From positions 1-64,000 of the forward strand of contig CALGJQ010000013.1 of the NCBI GenBank assembly GCA_937928545.1: 64,000 nt of DNA, read 5' to 3'. The translations under genes and the position numbers were made by a program. The DNA is from an uncultured Verrucomicrobiales bacterium. GTDB taxonomy: Bacteria > Verrucomicrobiota > Verrucomicrobiia > Verrucomicrobiales > Akkermansiaceae. Under the pieces are notes generated by a model. That model was given only the letters and a program-made list of their open reading frames with translations, made no database searches and had not been told where the DNA came from. Positions 53,551-60,798 of this stretch are shown piece after piece (positions within the stretch are counted from its first letter, which is position 1; the number at the start of each line of letters is the position of its first letter).

Positions 53551-54213
53551 ATGAAAAACCCTCTGCCAATTATTTTCGCCATAGTGTCTACCGGAGCTTC
53601 TTTTGGGCAAATTATTAACGTCAATTTGGATTCGTCACATCGTGGCTGGGTGAACGATTCTGGCTTTAATAATCCAAGCAATGGAGTCTATATCTCCGGT
53701 TCTCGCAATGACGTAACTTACCGTTCATTTTTCAGTTTTGATCTCAGTGGTCTCAGCGGTTCAATTGAATCGGCCACACTCGAATTAGACATGTCTTCTA
53801 TCGGGTATCGTGGATATGGTTCCAGTGATCCTTCAGAAGCGTTCGTTGTCAGGGATGTGTCAGGACCAACGACTGGTGGCTTAGCTCTTTTTAATGATAT
53901 TGGATCAGGATCAATTTACGGATTTTCGTTAGTCGACAGTGGCGATTCTGTTGTAACTGTAAGCCTTGGGGCCGATTTCCTTGGCGCAATCAATTCGGGT
54001 GTTTCGAACGTTACGCTAGGTGGCTCTGTCGTGACAATTGATGGAAGTGGGGCTAATGAATACCTGTTTGGACAATCTGAAAGAGATCAGGGTGTAGGGG
54101 CAGCGAGGCTTGCCTTAACTGTGGATGTTTCTGGTTCTTCAGTGCCTGAGCCATCCACCTCTCTTCTGGGCACATTTGTTCTTGCGATGTGCGTTGCTCG
54201 TCGTCGTCGATAG
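53551..54213 (+). CDS. PEP-CTERM sorted beta-rich secreted protein
   Basis: 220 residues. Signal peptide (MKNPLPIIFAIVSTGASFGQ), a Ser/Gly-rich beta domain (YRSFFSFDLSGLSGSIESATLELDM resembles the start of carbohydrate-binding/DNRLRE-type domains), and the C-terminal sorting signal: VPEPS, a hydrophobic stretch LLGTFVLAMCVA and RRRR. PEP-CTERM proteins are processed by exosortase, usually in exopolysaccharide-producing bacteria. No exosortase gene is in the window. A strong terminator follows. Confidence 0.9.
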   Translation: MKNPLPIIFAIVSTGASFGQIINVNLDSSHRGWVNDSGFNNPSNGVYISGSRNDVTYRSFFSFDLSGLSGSIESATLELDMSSIGYRGYGSSDPSEAFVVRDVSGPTTGGLALFNDIGSGSIYGFSLVDSGDSVVTVSLGADFLGAINSGVSNVTLGGSVVTIDGSGANEYLFGQSERDQGVGAARLALTVDVSGSSVPEPSTSLLGTFVLAMCVARRRR

Positions 54214-54251
54214 ACGGTGCGGTTACATTCGAAACGATCTAACAATTTGAA

Positions 54252-54282
54252 AGGCCCGCAACTTCGGTTGCGGGCCTTTTTT
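54252..54282 (+). terminator. Rho-independent terminator after the first PEP-CTERM gene
   Basis: An 11-bp perfect stem AGGCCCGCAAC / GTTGCGGGCCT with a TTCG tetraloop (54263-54266) followed by six T, 39 bases after the stop codon. A textbook intrinsic terminator. Confidence 0.95.
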
Positions 54283-54472
54283 GTGGGTTAAGCCGTGCTG
54301 GACATTGGAGTGGTTGGGAGGCGGGTAAGAGGTCAAATGTCGTCCTTCAAATCGCAAAATTTGGTCATTTGATTTGTTTAGGTAAATAGTCCTATTCGGT
54401 CATTTTTTTAAAAAAATTGACCATAAACAATTGTGATTTTACCAATTTGTCAGGTTTTACCACCCCCCTGAC
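54283..54472. promoter_or_regulatory. A/T-rich spacer with a 25-base palindrome (54398-54422)
   Basis: GGTCA-TTTTTTT-AAAAAAA-TTGACC forms a nearly perfect inverted repeat at 54398-54422, and GGTCATTT occurs again at 54363-54370. It sits 50 bases ahead of the PEP-CTERM protease start. It may be an operator or a sigma-factor-related element. No gene was seen in this spacer. Confidence 0.5.
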
Positions 54473-55417
54473 ATGAAAAGACAAAATTTTATTCAAGTTC
54501 CACTCACTGTGGCTTCTTCCATATTTTTATCACTTCCTTCTCTCGCGATCATCGTGGATGGTGCGGGTGGAGAAGGCTCAGCAAATAGGAGTGAATCATC
54601 ACTCTTGTATGATCACCCCGATTTTCTCTATTGGGACAACATGGTGAGCGTTGGTGGCGCATCGGGTATTTACCTTGGTCGGGGAGAGGGTAGCGATATC
54701 GGTTACGTTTTGACGGCGAATCACACAGCGAGCCTGACTCCAGGGACAAGCTCTATTTCGGTAGCAGGGAAAAGTCTTAATGTCGTGAGTTCGACCCGAA
54801 TAGGAGGTGCGGATCTTAAGCTTTATGGAGTTGGGGGAGATCTTTTTCCAGATCTGCCGTCTGTTTCCTACGCAAGTACGATCCCGGCCTTTGGGGAAGA
54901 GATAGTTATGTTCGGGCGTAGTACCAGAACTGGTGGCTTGGTGAGCTTCGGAGGGGACGAGGGTTATCAAACCAGCTCAATAGCCGGAACCATGAGTTGG
55001 GGAGTGAACCGAGCTGAATCCATCTTTGGAGGATCTGGATCTCCGGTGCTCAGCTATACGAGTAATGGAGCTCTTCAAGAGAACTTCTACACAAGCTTCG
55101 ATAGCCCTGAAAGTGGGAGTCAGGTCGCTGGCTGGGAAGCGAGTGCTGGGGGATTCGATTCGGGAGGTGCTGCCTTTATTTACCGCGATGGAAAATACGA
55201 ATTGGCGGGGATTATTTCGGCAGTGATCAGAAATCGTGGGCAATCAAATTCCAGCGTGGCTTACGGGAATAAGACCTCTTTTGTCAACGTCGAGCATTAC
55301 TCAGATTTGCTTCCAGGGCTTGCTAGTTCTGAATTCTCGGCGGTGCCGGAGCCGAGTAGTTTGCTGCTTCTAGGAATCGGAGTGTTTCAAGTGATCTGCT
55401 TTCGAAAACGACGCTAG
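54473..55417 (+). CDS. PEP-CTERM sorted trypsin-like serine protease
   Basis: 314 residues. Signal peptide (about 1-26), a trypsin-like domain with His in GYVLTANHTAS, Asp in GGADLKLYGV and a Ser in GGFDSGGAAFIY (D-S-G-G, the next residue being Ala rather than Pro), then a sorting signal with VPEPS, hydrophobic LLLLGIGVFQVICF and RKRR at the end. All three catalytic residues are in place, so the enzyme may be active at the cell surface. It resembles other short PEP-CTERM proteases of Verrucomicrobia. Confidence 0.88.
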   Translation: MKRQNFIQVPLTVASSIFLSLPSLAIIVDGAGGEGSANRSESSLLYDHPDFLYWDNMVSVGGASGIYLGRGEGSDIGYVLTANHTASLTPGTSSISVAGKSLNVVSSTRIGGADLKLYGVGGDLFPDLPSVSYASTIPAFGEEIVMFGRSTRTGGLVSFGGDEGYQTSSIAGTMSWGVNRAESIFGGSGSPVLSYTSNGALQENFYTSFDSPESGSQVAGWEASAGGFDSGGAAFIYRDGKYELAGIISAVIRNRGQSNSSVAYGNKTSFVNVEHYSDLLPGLASSEFSAVPEPSSLLLLGIGVFQVICFRKRR

Positions 55418-55463
55418 AGCTGTCGATGTAGATTTAGGCTGTGGCTTCGGCGGATCGATTGAG

Positions 55464-55889
55464 TCAGCTGGCGCACTTGGGACAGCGGCCGAAGAATTCG
55501 AGCTCGTGGTAGAGATCGACGAAGCCGGTTTCTTGGCGGATTTCTTCTTCGAGTTTATGGACCGGGCAGGGGGCGTCGATCGGTTCGATACTTCCGCAGT
55601 CAGTGCAGATGAGGTAGTCGCGATGTTGGCCGGGAATGAGGAGGGTGAAGTAGGCGGCGCGTTCGTGGAGGCCAAGGCGGCGGACCATGCCTTTGTCGCT
55701 GAGGCGTTGGAGGAGGCGAAAGACGGTGGCTTTATCACACTGCTTGGAGAGGTGGCTGCAGGAGGAGAGGTCGGCAAGAGTCATGGGCCGGTTGTGGTCG
55801 GCGAGGCAGGTGAGGATGGCTTCGAGTGCCTTGGTGCGACGTAAGCCGGAGTCTTTGGCTTTTTGAAGGAGGTCTTGGTGGAGGGACAT
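55464..55889 (-). CDS. Fur-family transcriptional regulator
   Basis: 141 residues. The N-terminal winged helix (GLRRTKALEAILTCLADHNRP, SHLSKQCDKATVFRLLQRLSDKGMV) is typical of Fur/Zur/PerR. The C-terminal part has zinc motifs C-T-D-C and C-P-K-C. Which metal it senses is not certain; two CxxC pairs and the absence of the usual Fur His cluster make Zur or PerR possible. A decayed copy of its 3' end lies 2.2 kb away at 53205-53405. ATG at 55887-55889. Confidence 0.9.
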   Translation of the reverse strand: MSLHQDLLQKAKDSGLRRTKALEAILTCLADHNRPMTLADLSSCSHLSKQCDKATVFRLLQRLSDKGMVRRLGLHERAAYFTLLIPGQHRDYLICTDCGSIEPIDAPCPVHKLEEEIRQETGFVDLYHELEFFGRCPKCAS

Positions 55890-55944
55890 GGGATTCGCTG
55901 CGCGAAAGTTGAGGGTTAAGAGGTGGTAGAGGGACTTGGTTGAG

Positions 55945-55975
55945 GGGGACTCGGGCTAAAGCCCAAGCTCCGTAG
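55945..55975. repeat. Dispersed palindrome GGGCT-AA-AGCCC overlapping the ruvB stop
   Basis: The block CTCGGGCTAAAGCCCAAGCTCCGTA contains the inverted repeat GGGCT-AA-AGCCC (55953-55964). On the minus strand it encodes the final residues T-E-L-G-L and the TAG stop of ruvB. A related block lies at 13601-13644. Confidence 0.6.
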
Positions 55976-56969
55976 TTGGGAGAGGGGCTCCGATTTTGGT
56001 GTAGGCGGCGGGCATGGCGACGCGGCCTCGTGGGGTGCGTTTGACGAAGCCTTGCATGATAAGGAAGGGCTCGTGGACTTCTTCGAGAGTGGAGGCGTCT
56101 TCGCCGATGGCGACGGCTAGGGAGGAGAGGCCGACGGGGCCTCCATTGAATTTGTAGATCATCGCTTCGAGGATGCGCTTGTCCATTTCGTCGAGACCGT
56201 CTTCGTCGATCTCGATCATTTCGAGGGCTGCTTGGGCGACGGGGGCGGTGATGATGCCGTCGGCTTTAACCTGTGCGTAGTCGCGGACCCAGCGGAGAAG
56301 GTTGTTCGCGATTCGAGGCGTGCCTCGCGAGCGGAGGGCGACGACGAGGGCTCCTGCTTCGTCGATTTCGAGCTTCAGAATTTCGGCGGAGCGCAGGATG
56401 ATGACGGCGAGTTGTTCTTTGGTGTAATAGTCGAGTCGGTTAATGAGACCGAAGCGAGATCGGAGGGGAGAGGTGAGCATGCCGGAGCGGGTGGTGGCTC
56501 CGACGAGGGTGAATTTAGGAAGTTGAAGTTGGATGGAGCGCGCGGAGGGGCCGGAGTCGATGATGATATCGAGGCGGAAGTCTTCCATCGCGGGGTAAAG
56601 GTATTCCTCGATGGCGGGGTGGAGGCGGTGGATCTCGTCGATGAAGAGAATGTCGCCGCGTTGGAGGTTGGTGAGGATGCCGGCGAGGTCTCCGGCTTTT
56701 TCGATCTGGGGGCCGGAGGTGGTGTGTAGGGTGGTGCCCACGGCGGTCGCGACAATGTTGGCGAGGGTCGTTTTTCCAAGTCCCGGAGGTCCGGAGAGGA
56801 GGATGTGCTCTAAGACGTCATCCCGGCCTTTGGCGGCGGCGACCATGAGCATGAGGCGCTCGGTGGTTTTTTCCTGGCCATGAAAGTCTTCGAATCCAGG
56901 AGGACGCAGGGTCACGTCTTCGGGAGTCTCGGGGGCGTTGGCTGCTTCTTGAAAGTAGGACTCCGACAT
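55956..56969 (-). CDS. ruvB: Holliday junction DNA helicase RuvB
   Basis: 337 residues from MSESYFQEA (CAT 56967-56969). RuvB is the AAA+ motor that drives branch migration with RuvA. Walker A is in [19 protein letters not shown], Walker B in [25 protein letters not shown], sensor 1 in [22 protein letters not shown], and the winged-helix end has RTPRGR. All family blocks are complete. The last residues and stop come from a dispersed palindromic repeat. A longer start at 56987 is unlikely. Confidence 0.97.
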   Translation of the reverse strand: MSESYFQEAANAPETPEDVTLRPPGFEDFHGQEKTTERLMLMVAAAKGRDDVLEHILLSGPPGLGKTTLANIVATAVGTTLHTTSGPQIEKAGDLAGILTNLQRGDILFIDEIHRLHPAIEEYLYPAMEDFRLDIIIDSGPSARSIQLQLPKFTLVGATTRSGMLTSPLRSRFGLINRLDYYTKEQLAVIILRSAEILKLEIDEAGALVVALRSRGTPRIANNLLRWVRDYAQVKADGIITAPVAQAALEMIEIDEDGLDEMDKRILEAMIYKFNGGPVGLSSLAVAIGEDASTLEEVHEPFLIMQGFVKRTPRGRVAMPAAYTKIGAPLPTTELGL

Positions 56970-57088
56970 GCAATTAAGGGTTGGCAAAGTGAAACACGGA
57001 GGGGTTCAATTGCACACGAAATTTTGTGAGGAATGGGCTTTACACCCTAAAACTGGCGAGTAGTCTCCCGCCCTCAACCGCTGGTCCT

Positions 57089-57253
57089 ATGAAAGTTCTT
57101 TCTTCACTCGCTTCTGCTAAACGCCGCCACGCTGACTGCCAAGTCGTCAAGCGTAAGGGCACTCTCTACGTTATCAACAAGACCAACCCTCGTTTCAAAG
57201 CCCGTCAGGGTTCGACGAAGGGAACCAAGATGTCCAAGAAGGGCGTTAACTAA
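57089..57253 (+). CDS. rpmJ: 50S ribosomal protein L36, cysteine-poor type
   Basis: 54 residues from [18 protein letters not shown] (ATG at 57089). The sequence [24 protein letters not shown] is L36. Only one Cys remains and the C-x2-C...C-x-H zinc site of standard L36 is missing, so it corresponds to the zinc-independent form related to E. coli YkgO. A 12-residue basic tail ([13 protein letters not shown]) is extra. A terminator follows at once. Divergent from ruvB. Confidence 0.92.
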   Translation: MKVLSSLASAKRRHADCQVVKRKGTLYVINKTNPRFKARQGSTKGTKMSKKGVN

Positions 57254-57280
57254 GGTCACTTCAATTTTCGTTTTCTAAAG

Positions 57281-57309
57281 AAGCGGTTCTCGAAAGAGGA
57301 CCGCTTTTT
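57281..57309 (+). terminator. Rho-independent terminator after rpmJ
   Basis: AAGCGGTTCTC-GAAA-GAGGACCGCTT with one G-T pair (11-bp stem, GAAA loop), followed by TTT; 27 bases after the rpmJ stop. Confidence 0.9.
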
Positions 57310-57321
57310 ATATTTGTTGGC

Positions 57322-57434
57322 GTAGCCGGAAGCTCCAGCTTGCGGTGCTTTGGTTGTGGGCGGGGAGGACACTTTCTAAAGTGTCCTTCCATGGACTTTG
57401 CTGGGAATTCCGAAAGCTGGAGCTTTCTGCTACG
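57322..57434. repeat. Composite dispersed element with inverted ends and central palindrome
   Basis: Left end GTAGCCGGAAGCTCCAGCTT (from 57323), right end CCGAAAGCTGGAGCTTTCTG then CTACG (57410-57434), which are inverted relative to each other, and between them the perfect hairpin GGACACTTT-CT-AAAGTGTCC (57367-57386). The whole 113-base unit could fold into one large cruciform-like structure. It overlaps the tcdA stop. It is the most complete copy of the family in this window. Confidence 0.75.
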
Positions 57435-58224
57435 TTTTGGTGACGGCATTGGAAAGCTGATTCAGAATCCAGCCTGCCATGAGGTTTCCGAAGGTTGCGG
57501 TGACGTGGGTGGCGGCGCCGTAGCCGGAGTCGCATTTGATGCCGCCCGTCATTTCGGTGGGGCGGTCTGTGCTGGTTTGACCGTCGCAGGTGGGGAATTT
57601 GGGCTGTTCGGCGGAGAAGACGGCGGGGATTTTGAACTTGCGGGTCTTTTTCTCGGCTTTGGGGAACTGATAGTCGGCGCGGAGATTGATGCGAACGGAT
57701 TTTAGGAGGGCATCGCCGTGGGTTTTTGAGAGGTCAGCGATTTGGATTTGGGAGGCATCGAGTCGCCCACCCGCGCCTCCACTGGCGATGACGGGGATGT
57801 TACGCTTTCGGCAAGTCGCGAGGAGGTGGCATTTCTGAGGGACGGAGTCGATGGCATCGACGACGGCATCGGGATTGCGAGCGAGGAGTTCGTCGGAGTT
57901 CTTTTCCGAATAGAAGGATTGTTCGATGAGGCATTGGGCCTCGGGATTGATGAGGGAGACTCGCTCGGCGAGGACGGCGGCTTTTGACTTACCGACCGTT
58001 TCTTTGGTGGCGTGGATTTGTCGGTTGGTGTTGGTGATGCAGAGGTCATCGAGATCGACGAGGGTGAATTTTCCGACTCCAGAGCGGGCGAGCGCTTCGA
58101 CCGTCCACGACCCAACGCCACCGAGGCCAATGATCATGACGTGGGCTTTTGAAAATTGTTCAAGGGCCTGCTGGCCATAGAGGCGGGCAATGCCTCCGAA
58201 TCGGTTCAGATATTCCTCCGTCAC
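57430..58224 (-). CDS. tcdA: tRNA threonylcarbamoyladenosine dehydratase TcdA (CsdL)
   Basis: 264 residues. ThiF/E1-like protein that dehydrates t6A37 of tRNA to cyclic ct6A. RFGGIARLYG at the start, VMIIGLGGVGSWTVEALARSGVG (ATP/nucleotide-binding), LVDLDDLCITNTNRQIHA, DAIDSVPQKCHLLATC and VIASGGAGGRLDASQI are the TcdA hallmarks. GAATHVTATFG at the C-terminus ends the family region. Divergent from the ACT-domain gene, whose true start lies 71 bases away. Confidence 0.93.
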   Translation of the reverse strand: MTEEYLNRFGGIARLYGQQALEQFSKAHVMIIGLGGVGSWTVEALARSGVGKFTLVDLDDLCITNTNRQIHATKETVGKSKAAVLAERVSLINPEAQCLIEQSFYSEKNSDELLARNPDAVVDAIDSVPQKCHLLATCRKRNIPVIASGGAGGRLDASQIQIADLSKTHGDALLKSVRINLRADYQFPKAEKKTRKFKIPAVFSAEQPKFPTCDGQTSTDRPTEMTGGIKCDSGYGAATHVTATFGNLMAGWILNQLSNAVTKT

Positions 58225-58295
58225 GCCTGTTTTCTAGCCTTAGATGCAGATTGAACAAAAGGACGGATTCTGTTAATAAGCGCTACCCTGAAATT

Positions 58296-58757
58296 ATGAC
58301 AACAAGCGAGGAAGTGAGTAAGAGGCGGCATTTTGTGCGGCAGTTTTCGGTAATGCTTCCGAATCGAGTGGGGGCATTTTCGTCGCTTTCCACTTTGATG
58401 AGTCGACGGGAGATCGAGGTTATCGGTCTGAGTGTGCAGGATTCGAGTGATGCCACGGTGGCTCGCTTGGTGGTGAATGATCCTGATGCGGCTGAGGAAT
58501 TGTTTATGGAGCAGGGGATCGCTTACACGCTTTCGGAGCTCTTGGTGGTGAAGATGAAGGAGTCGGGTGCGGATTTGAAGAAGTGCCTGAATGTGCTTTA
58601 TGAAGCGGAGACGAATCTCGATTACGCGTTTTCGTTGATGGTTCAGCACAAGGGCCACTCGCTTCTCGCGATGTATTTGGAGGATTGTGAGTTTGGGGCC
58701 ACGGTTTTGAATCAGGCAGGCTTAACGGTTGTCTATGAAGATGAGCTTTTACGCTAG
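58296..58757 (+). CDS. ACT-domain protein
   Basis: 153 residues from MTTSEEVSKRR (ATG at 58296); the frame continues upstream but overlaps tcdA. The ACT fold is seen in RQFSVMLPNRVGAFSSLSTLMSRREIEVIGLSVQDSSDATVARLVV, and a second, shorter half GADLKKCLNVLYEAETNLDYAFSLMVQHKGHSLLAMYLEDCEFGATVLNQAG. Such proteins are regulatory and may bind an amino acid. The partner enzyme is not evident in the neighbourhood. Confidence 0.85.
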   Translation: MTTSEEVSKRRHFVRQFSVMLPNRVGAFSSLSTLMSRREIEVIGLSVQDSSDATVARLVVNDPDAAEELFMEQGIAYTLSELLVVKMKESGADLKKCLNVLYEAETNLDYAFSLMVQHKGHSLLAMYLEDCEFGATVLNQAGLTVVYEDELLR

Positions 58758-58788
58758 ATTTCTCCTCTCTCGTTCGTAGAGTCAGCTG

Positions 58789-60072
58789 ATGAGCGATCTA
58801 CAGAATACAGATAGACGAAACCTTCTTAAAACCGGTGTTGCGGCGGCGGCGACCCTTCCCTTTGCGAGCAGTGCTCAAGTGGCAGGGAGCGATGAATTAA
58901 AAGTGGCCACGATTGGTTGCGGTGGCCGAGGACGCGGAGCGACGGCTCAGACCTTGAACGTGCCGGGAACTAAGTTGGTGGCTGTTGCTGATGCTTTTCG
59001 GGATCGTGCTGAGGCGGCGGTAAGCTCCTTCCGTCAGCAATTTGCGGACAAGGTAGATCTTCCGGCAGATCGGATTTATGACGGCTTTGATGGGTATCGT
59101 GCTGCGATCGATGCGGCGGATGTGGTTATTCTCGCGACGACTCCGGGCTTCCGTCCTCAGCATTTTGAATATGCGGTTGAGCAAGGAAAGCACGTCTTTA
59201 TGGAGAAGCCGGTTGCGGTGGATGCTCCGGGAATTCGTCAAGTTCTCGCGGCTGCGAAGAAAGCGGATGAAAAGGGCTTGAAAGTGGTTTGCGGACTGCA
59301 GCGTCACTACGAGCCGAAGTACATCGAGACGCTTGCGAAGCTGAAAGAGGGAATCATTGGAGACATCACGCACGGCCAAGTTTATTGGAACAGCGCCGGC
59401 GTGTGGGTGCGCGATCGCGCTGAGGGGATGACGGAAATGGAATACCAAATGCGGAATTGGTATTACTTCAACTGGCTTTGCGGAGACCACATCGTGGAGC
59501 AGCACGTTCACAATATTGATGTCATGAACTGGTTTAAGGGCGGGCCTCCCGTCAAGGCGCACGGCATGGGTGGCCGTCAGGTTCGGAAGGGACCAGAGCA
59601 TGGCGAGATCTTTGATCACCACGCGGTTGAGTTTACTTATGCTGACGGAACGGTTTTGACCTCGCAGTGCCGTCATCAACCGAAGACTCTGAACCGAGTG
59701 ACTGAGGTGATTGGCTGCCAGAATGGTAAGGCCGAGCCGGGTAAAATTTTGGACTCCAATGGAAAAACACTTTGGCGCTACCGTGGTAAGGACGAGAAGT
59801 CACCTTATCAGATTGAGCACGATACTCTCTATGAGCACATCCGTGAGAATAAGCCTATTAACAATACTTACTACACGGCTGCCTCCACGATGACTGCAAT
59901 TCTTGGACGCATGGCGACCTACTCTGGTAAGGAAATTAAGTATGATGATGCGCTTGCGAAGGGGCTTTCAGTGATGCCTGAGAGCTTTGCGTGGGATGCC
60001 GATCCCGGACCGAAGCCTGGTCCTGATGGGATCTATCCTTGCCCGATCCCAGGGGAGCACAAAGTGATGTAA
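58789..60072 (+). CDS. Gfo/Idh/MocA-family oxidoreductase, Tat-exported
   Basis: 427 residues. Tat signal T-D-R-R-N-L-L-K followed by TGVAAAATLPFASSAQ. The Rossmann motif is CGGRGRGAT (IGCGGRGRG), and the catalytic MEKPVA is in GKHVFMEKPVAVDAPGI. NWYYFNWLCGDHIVEQHVHNIDVMNWF and HHAVEFTYADG are typical of the exported family of planctomycetes and verrucomicrobia. Substrate unknown; a sugar or inositol dehydrogenase is the default. It starts 31 bases after the ACT gene. A terminator follows at 60171. Confidence 0.93.
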   Translation: MSDLQNTDRRNLLKTGVAAAATLPFASSAQVAGSDELKVATIGCGGRGRGATAQTLNVPGTKLVAVADAFRDRAEAAVSSFRQQFADKVDLPADRIYDGFDGYRAAIDAADVVILATTPGFRPQHFEYAVEQGKHVFMEKPVAVDAPGIRQVLAAAKKADEKGLKVVCGLQRHYEPKYIETLAKLKEGIIGDITHGQVYWNSAGVWVRDRAEGMTEMEYQMRNWYYFNWLCGDHIVEQHVHNIDVMNWFKGGPPVKAHGMGGRQVRKGPEHGEIFDHHAVEFTYADGTVLTSQCRHQPKTLNRVTEVIGCQNGKAEPGKILDSNGKTLWRYRGKDEKSPYQIEHDTLYEHIRENKPINNTYYTAASTMTAILGRMATYSGKEIKYDDALAKGLSVMPESFAWDADPGPKPGPDGIYPCPIPGEHKVM

Positions 60073-60417
60073 ACAAGTGTCAATAAGGTGGCTTTGTGTG
60101 AGCAAATCTACCTTTTGTGAATAACTTGGGAGCTTCGTACTCTTTGGTTGAGATTACTCGATTTAATAAAAGCCGACTCTTTCTGAGAGTCGGCTTTTTG
60201 ATTGCTGGGATCTAGGATTGAGCGTTTAGGTTTTGCGCGATGACATCGAAAGGCATGAGTGAGACTCATGAGTCTCGGAGTGTGAATAACTTGGGATTAA
60301 GTCCCCAGAAAAGACGATGTGAATAACTTGGGGGTAAAGCAAGGAGGGGCGGCGTCTCGCCGCCCGGTTGCTTGGAAAATGGGGCCTGTCCGGCGGCGGG
60401 ACGCCGCCGTTCCGTGC
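60073..60417. repeat. 345-base spacer with three TGTGAATAACTTGGG repeats and GC palindromes
   Basis: No gene seen. Three identical 15-base copies of TGTGAATAACTTGGG lie at 60116-60130, 60281-60295 and 60318-60332. TGTGAATAA is the reverse of TTATTCACA, which fits the DnaA box consensus TTATNCACA. An intrinsic terminator lies between (60171-60199). Two GC hairpins, GGGCGGCG-TCT-CGCCGCCC (60347-60365) and CGGCGGCG-GGA-CGCCGCCG (60391-60409), end the region, near the convergent membrane-protein gene stop. Confidence 0.75.
60171..60199 (+). terminator. Rho-independent terminator after the oxidoreductase gene
   Basis: AGCCGACTCT-TTCTG-AGAGTCGGCT (10-bp perfect stem, 5-base loop) followed by TTTT, 98 bases after the oxidoreductase stop. 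Confidence 0.9.
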
Positions 60418-60783
60418 TTAGTTAAAAGGACGAAGTACGACCGAGTTCGTAAATCCGAGATAAGCAGCGATGACGCCTAAGATGATGGCGATGAGATAGA
60501 CTGCTGGCGTCGGGAGAAGGCGGCGTTTGATCACCACGATGATGGCTCCGAGAAGAAGGAGGATGACCAATTTACCAATCATCCAACTTGGGAAGCCTAA
60601 CTTGAGTTTTGCGGAAAGCCCAAAGCCACTCACTAAGAGGAGAAAAAGGCCGATGCCATGAATCATGGCGGGTCTGCGAAGGGCAGCTGGCTTCCTAGGG
60701 TCGGAGGCAATCAGTGACCCAAGTCCGGTAAAAAGGACGATGAGTCCGATAAAGTGAATGATTTTGTAGATGCCTGGGTCCAT
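60418..60783 (-). CDS. Small four-TM membrane protein, unknown
   Basis: 121 residues with four hydrophobic segments (about 6-26, 42-60, 67-86, 92-112), the last two separated by a K-R-R loop. GIYKIIHFIGLIVLFTGLGSLI at the start recalls SirB/copper-resistance-like small membrane proteins but I cannot name the family. It begins 15 bases after the OppF-type ATPase gene on the same strand. Confidence 0.72.
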   Translation of the reverse strand: MDPGIYKIIHFIGLIVLFTGLGSLIASDPRKPAALRRPAMIHGIGLFLLLVSGFGLSAKLKLGFPSWMIGKLVILLLLGAIIVVIKRRLLPTPAVYLIAIILGVIAAYLGFTNSVVLRPFN

Positions 60784-60798
60784 TGAATTGAGATAGAT

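Noticed and set aside
53205-55889. Insertion sequence or integrated element around the PEP-CTERM genes
   Set aside because: No transposase, integrase or terminal inverted repeats; only the fur duplication remains as evidence.
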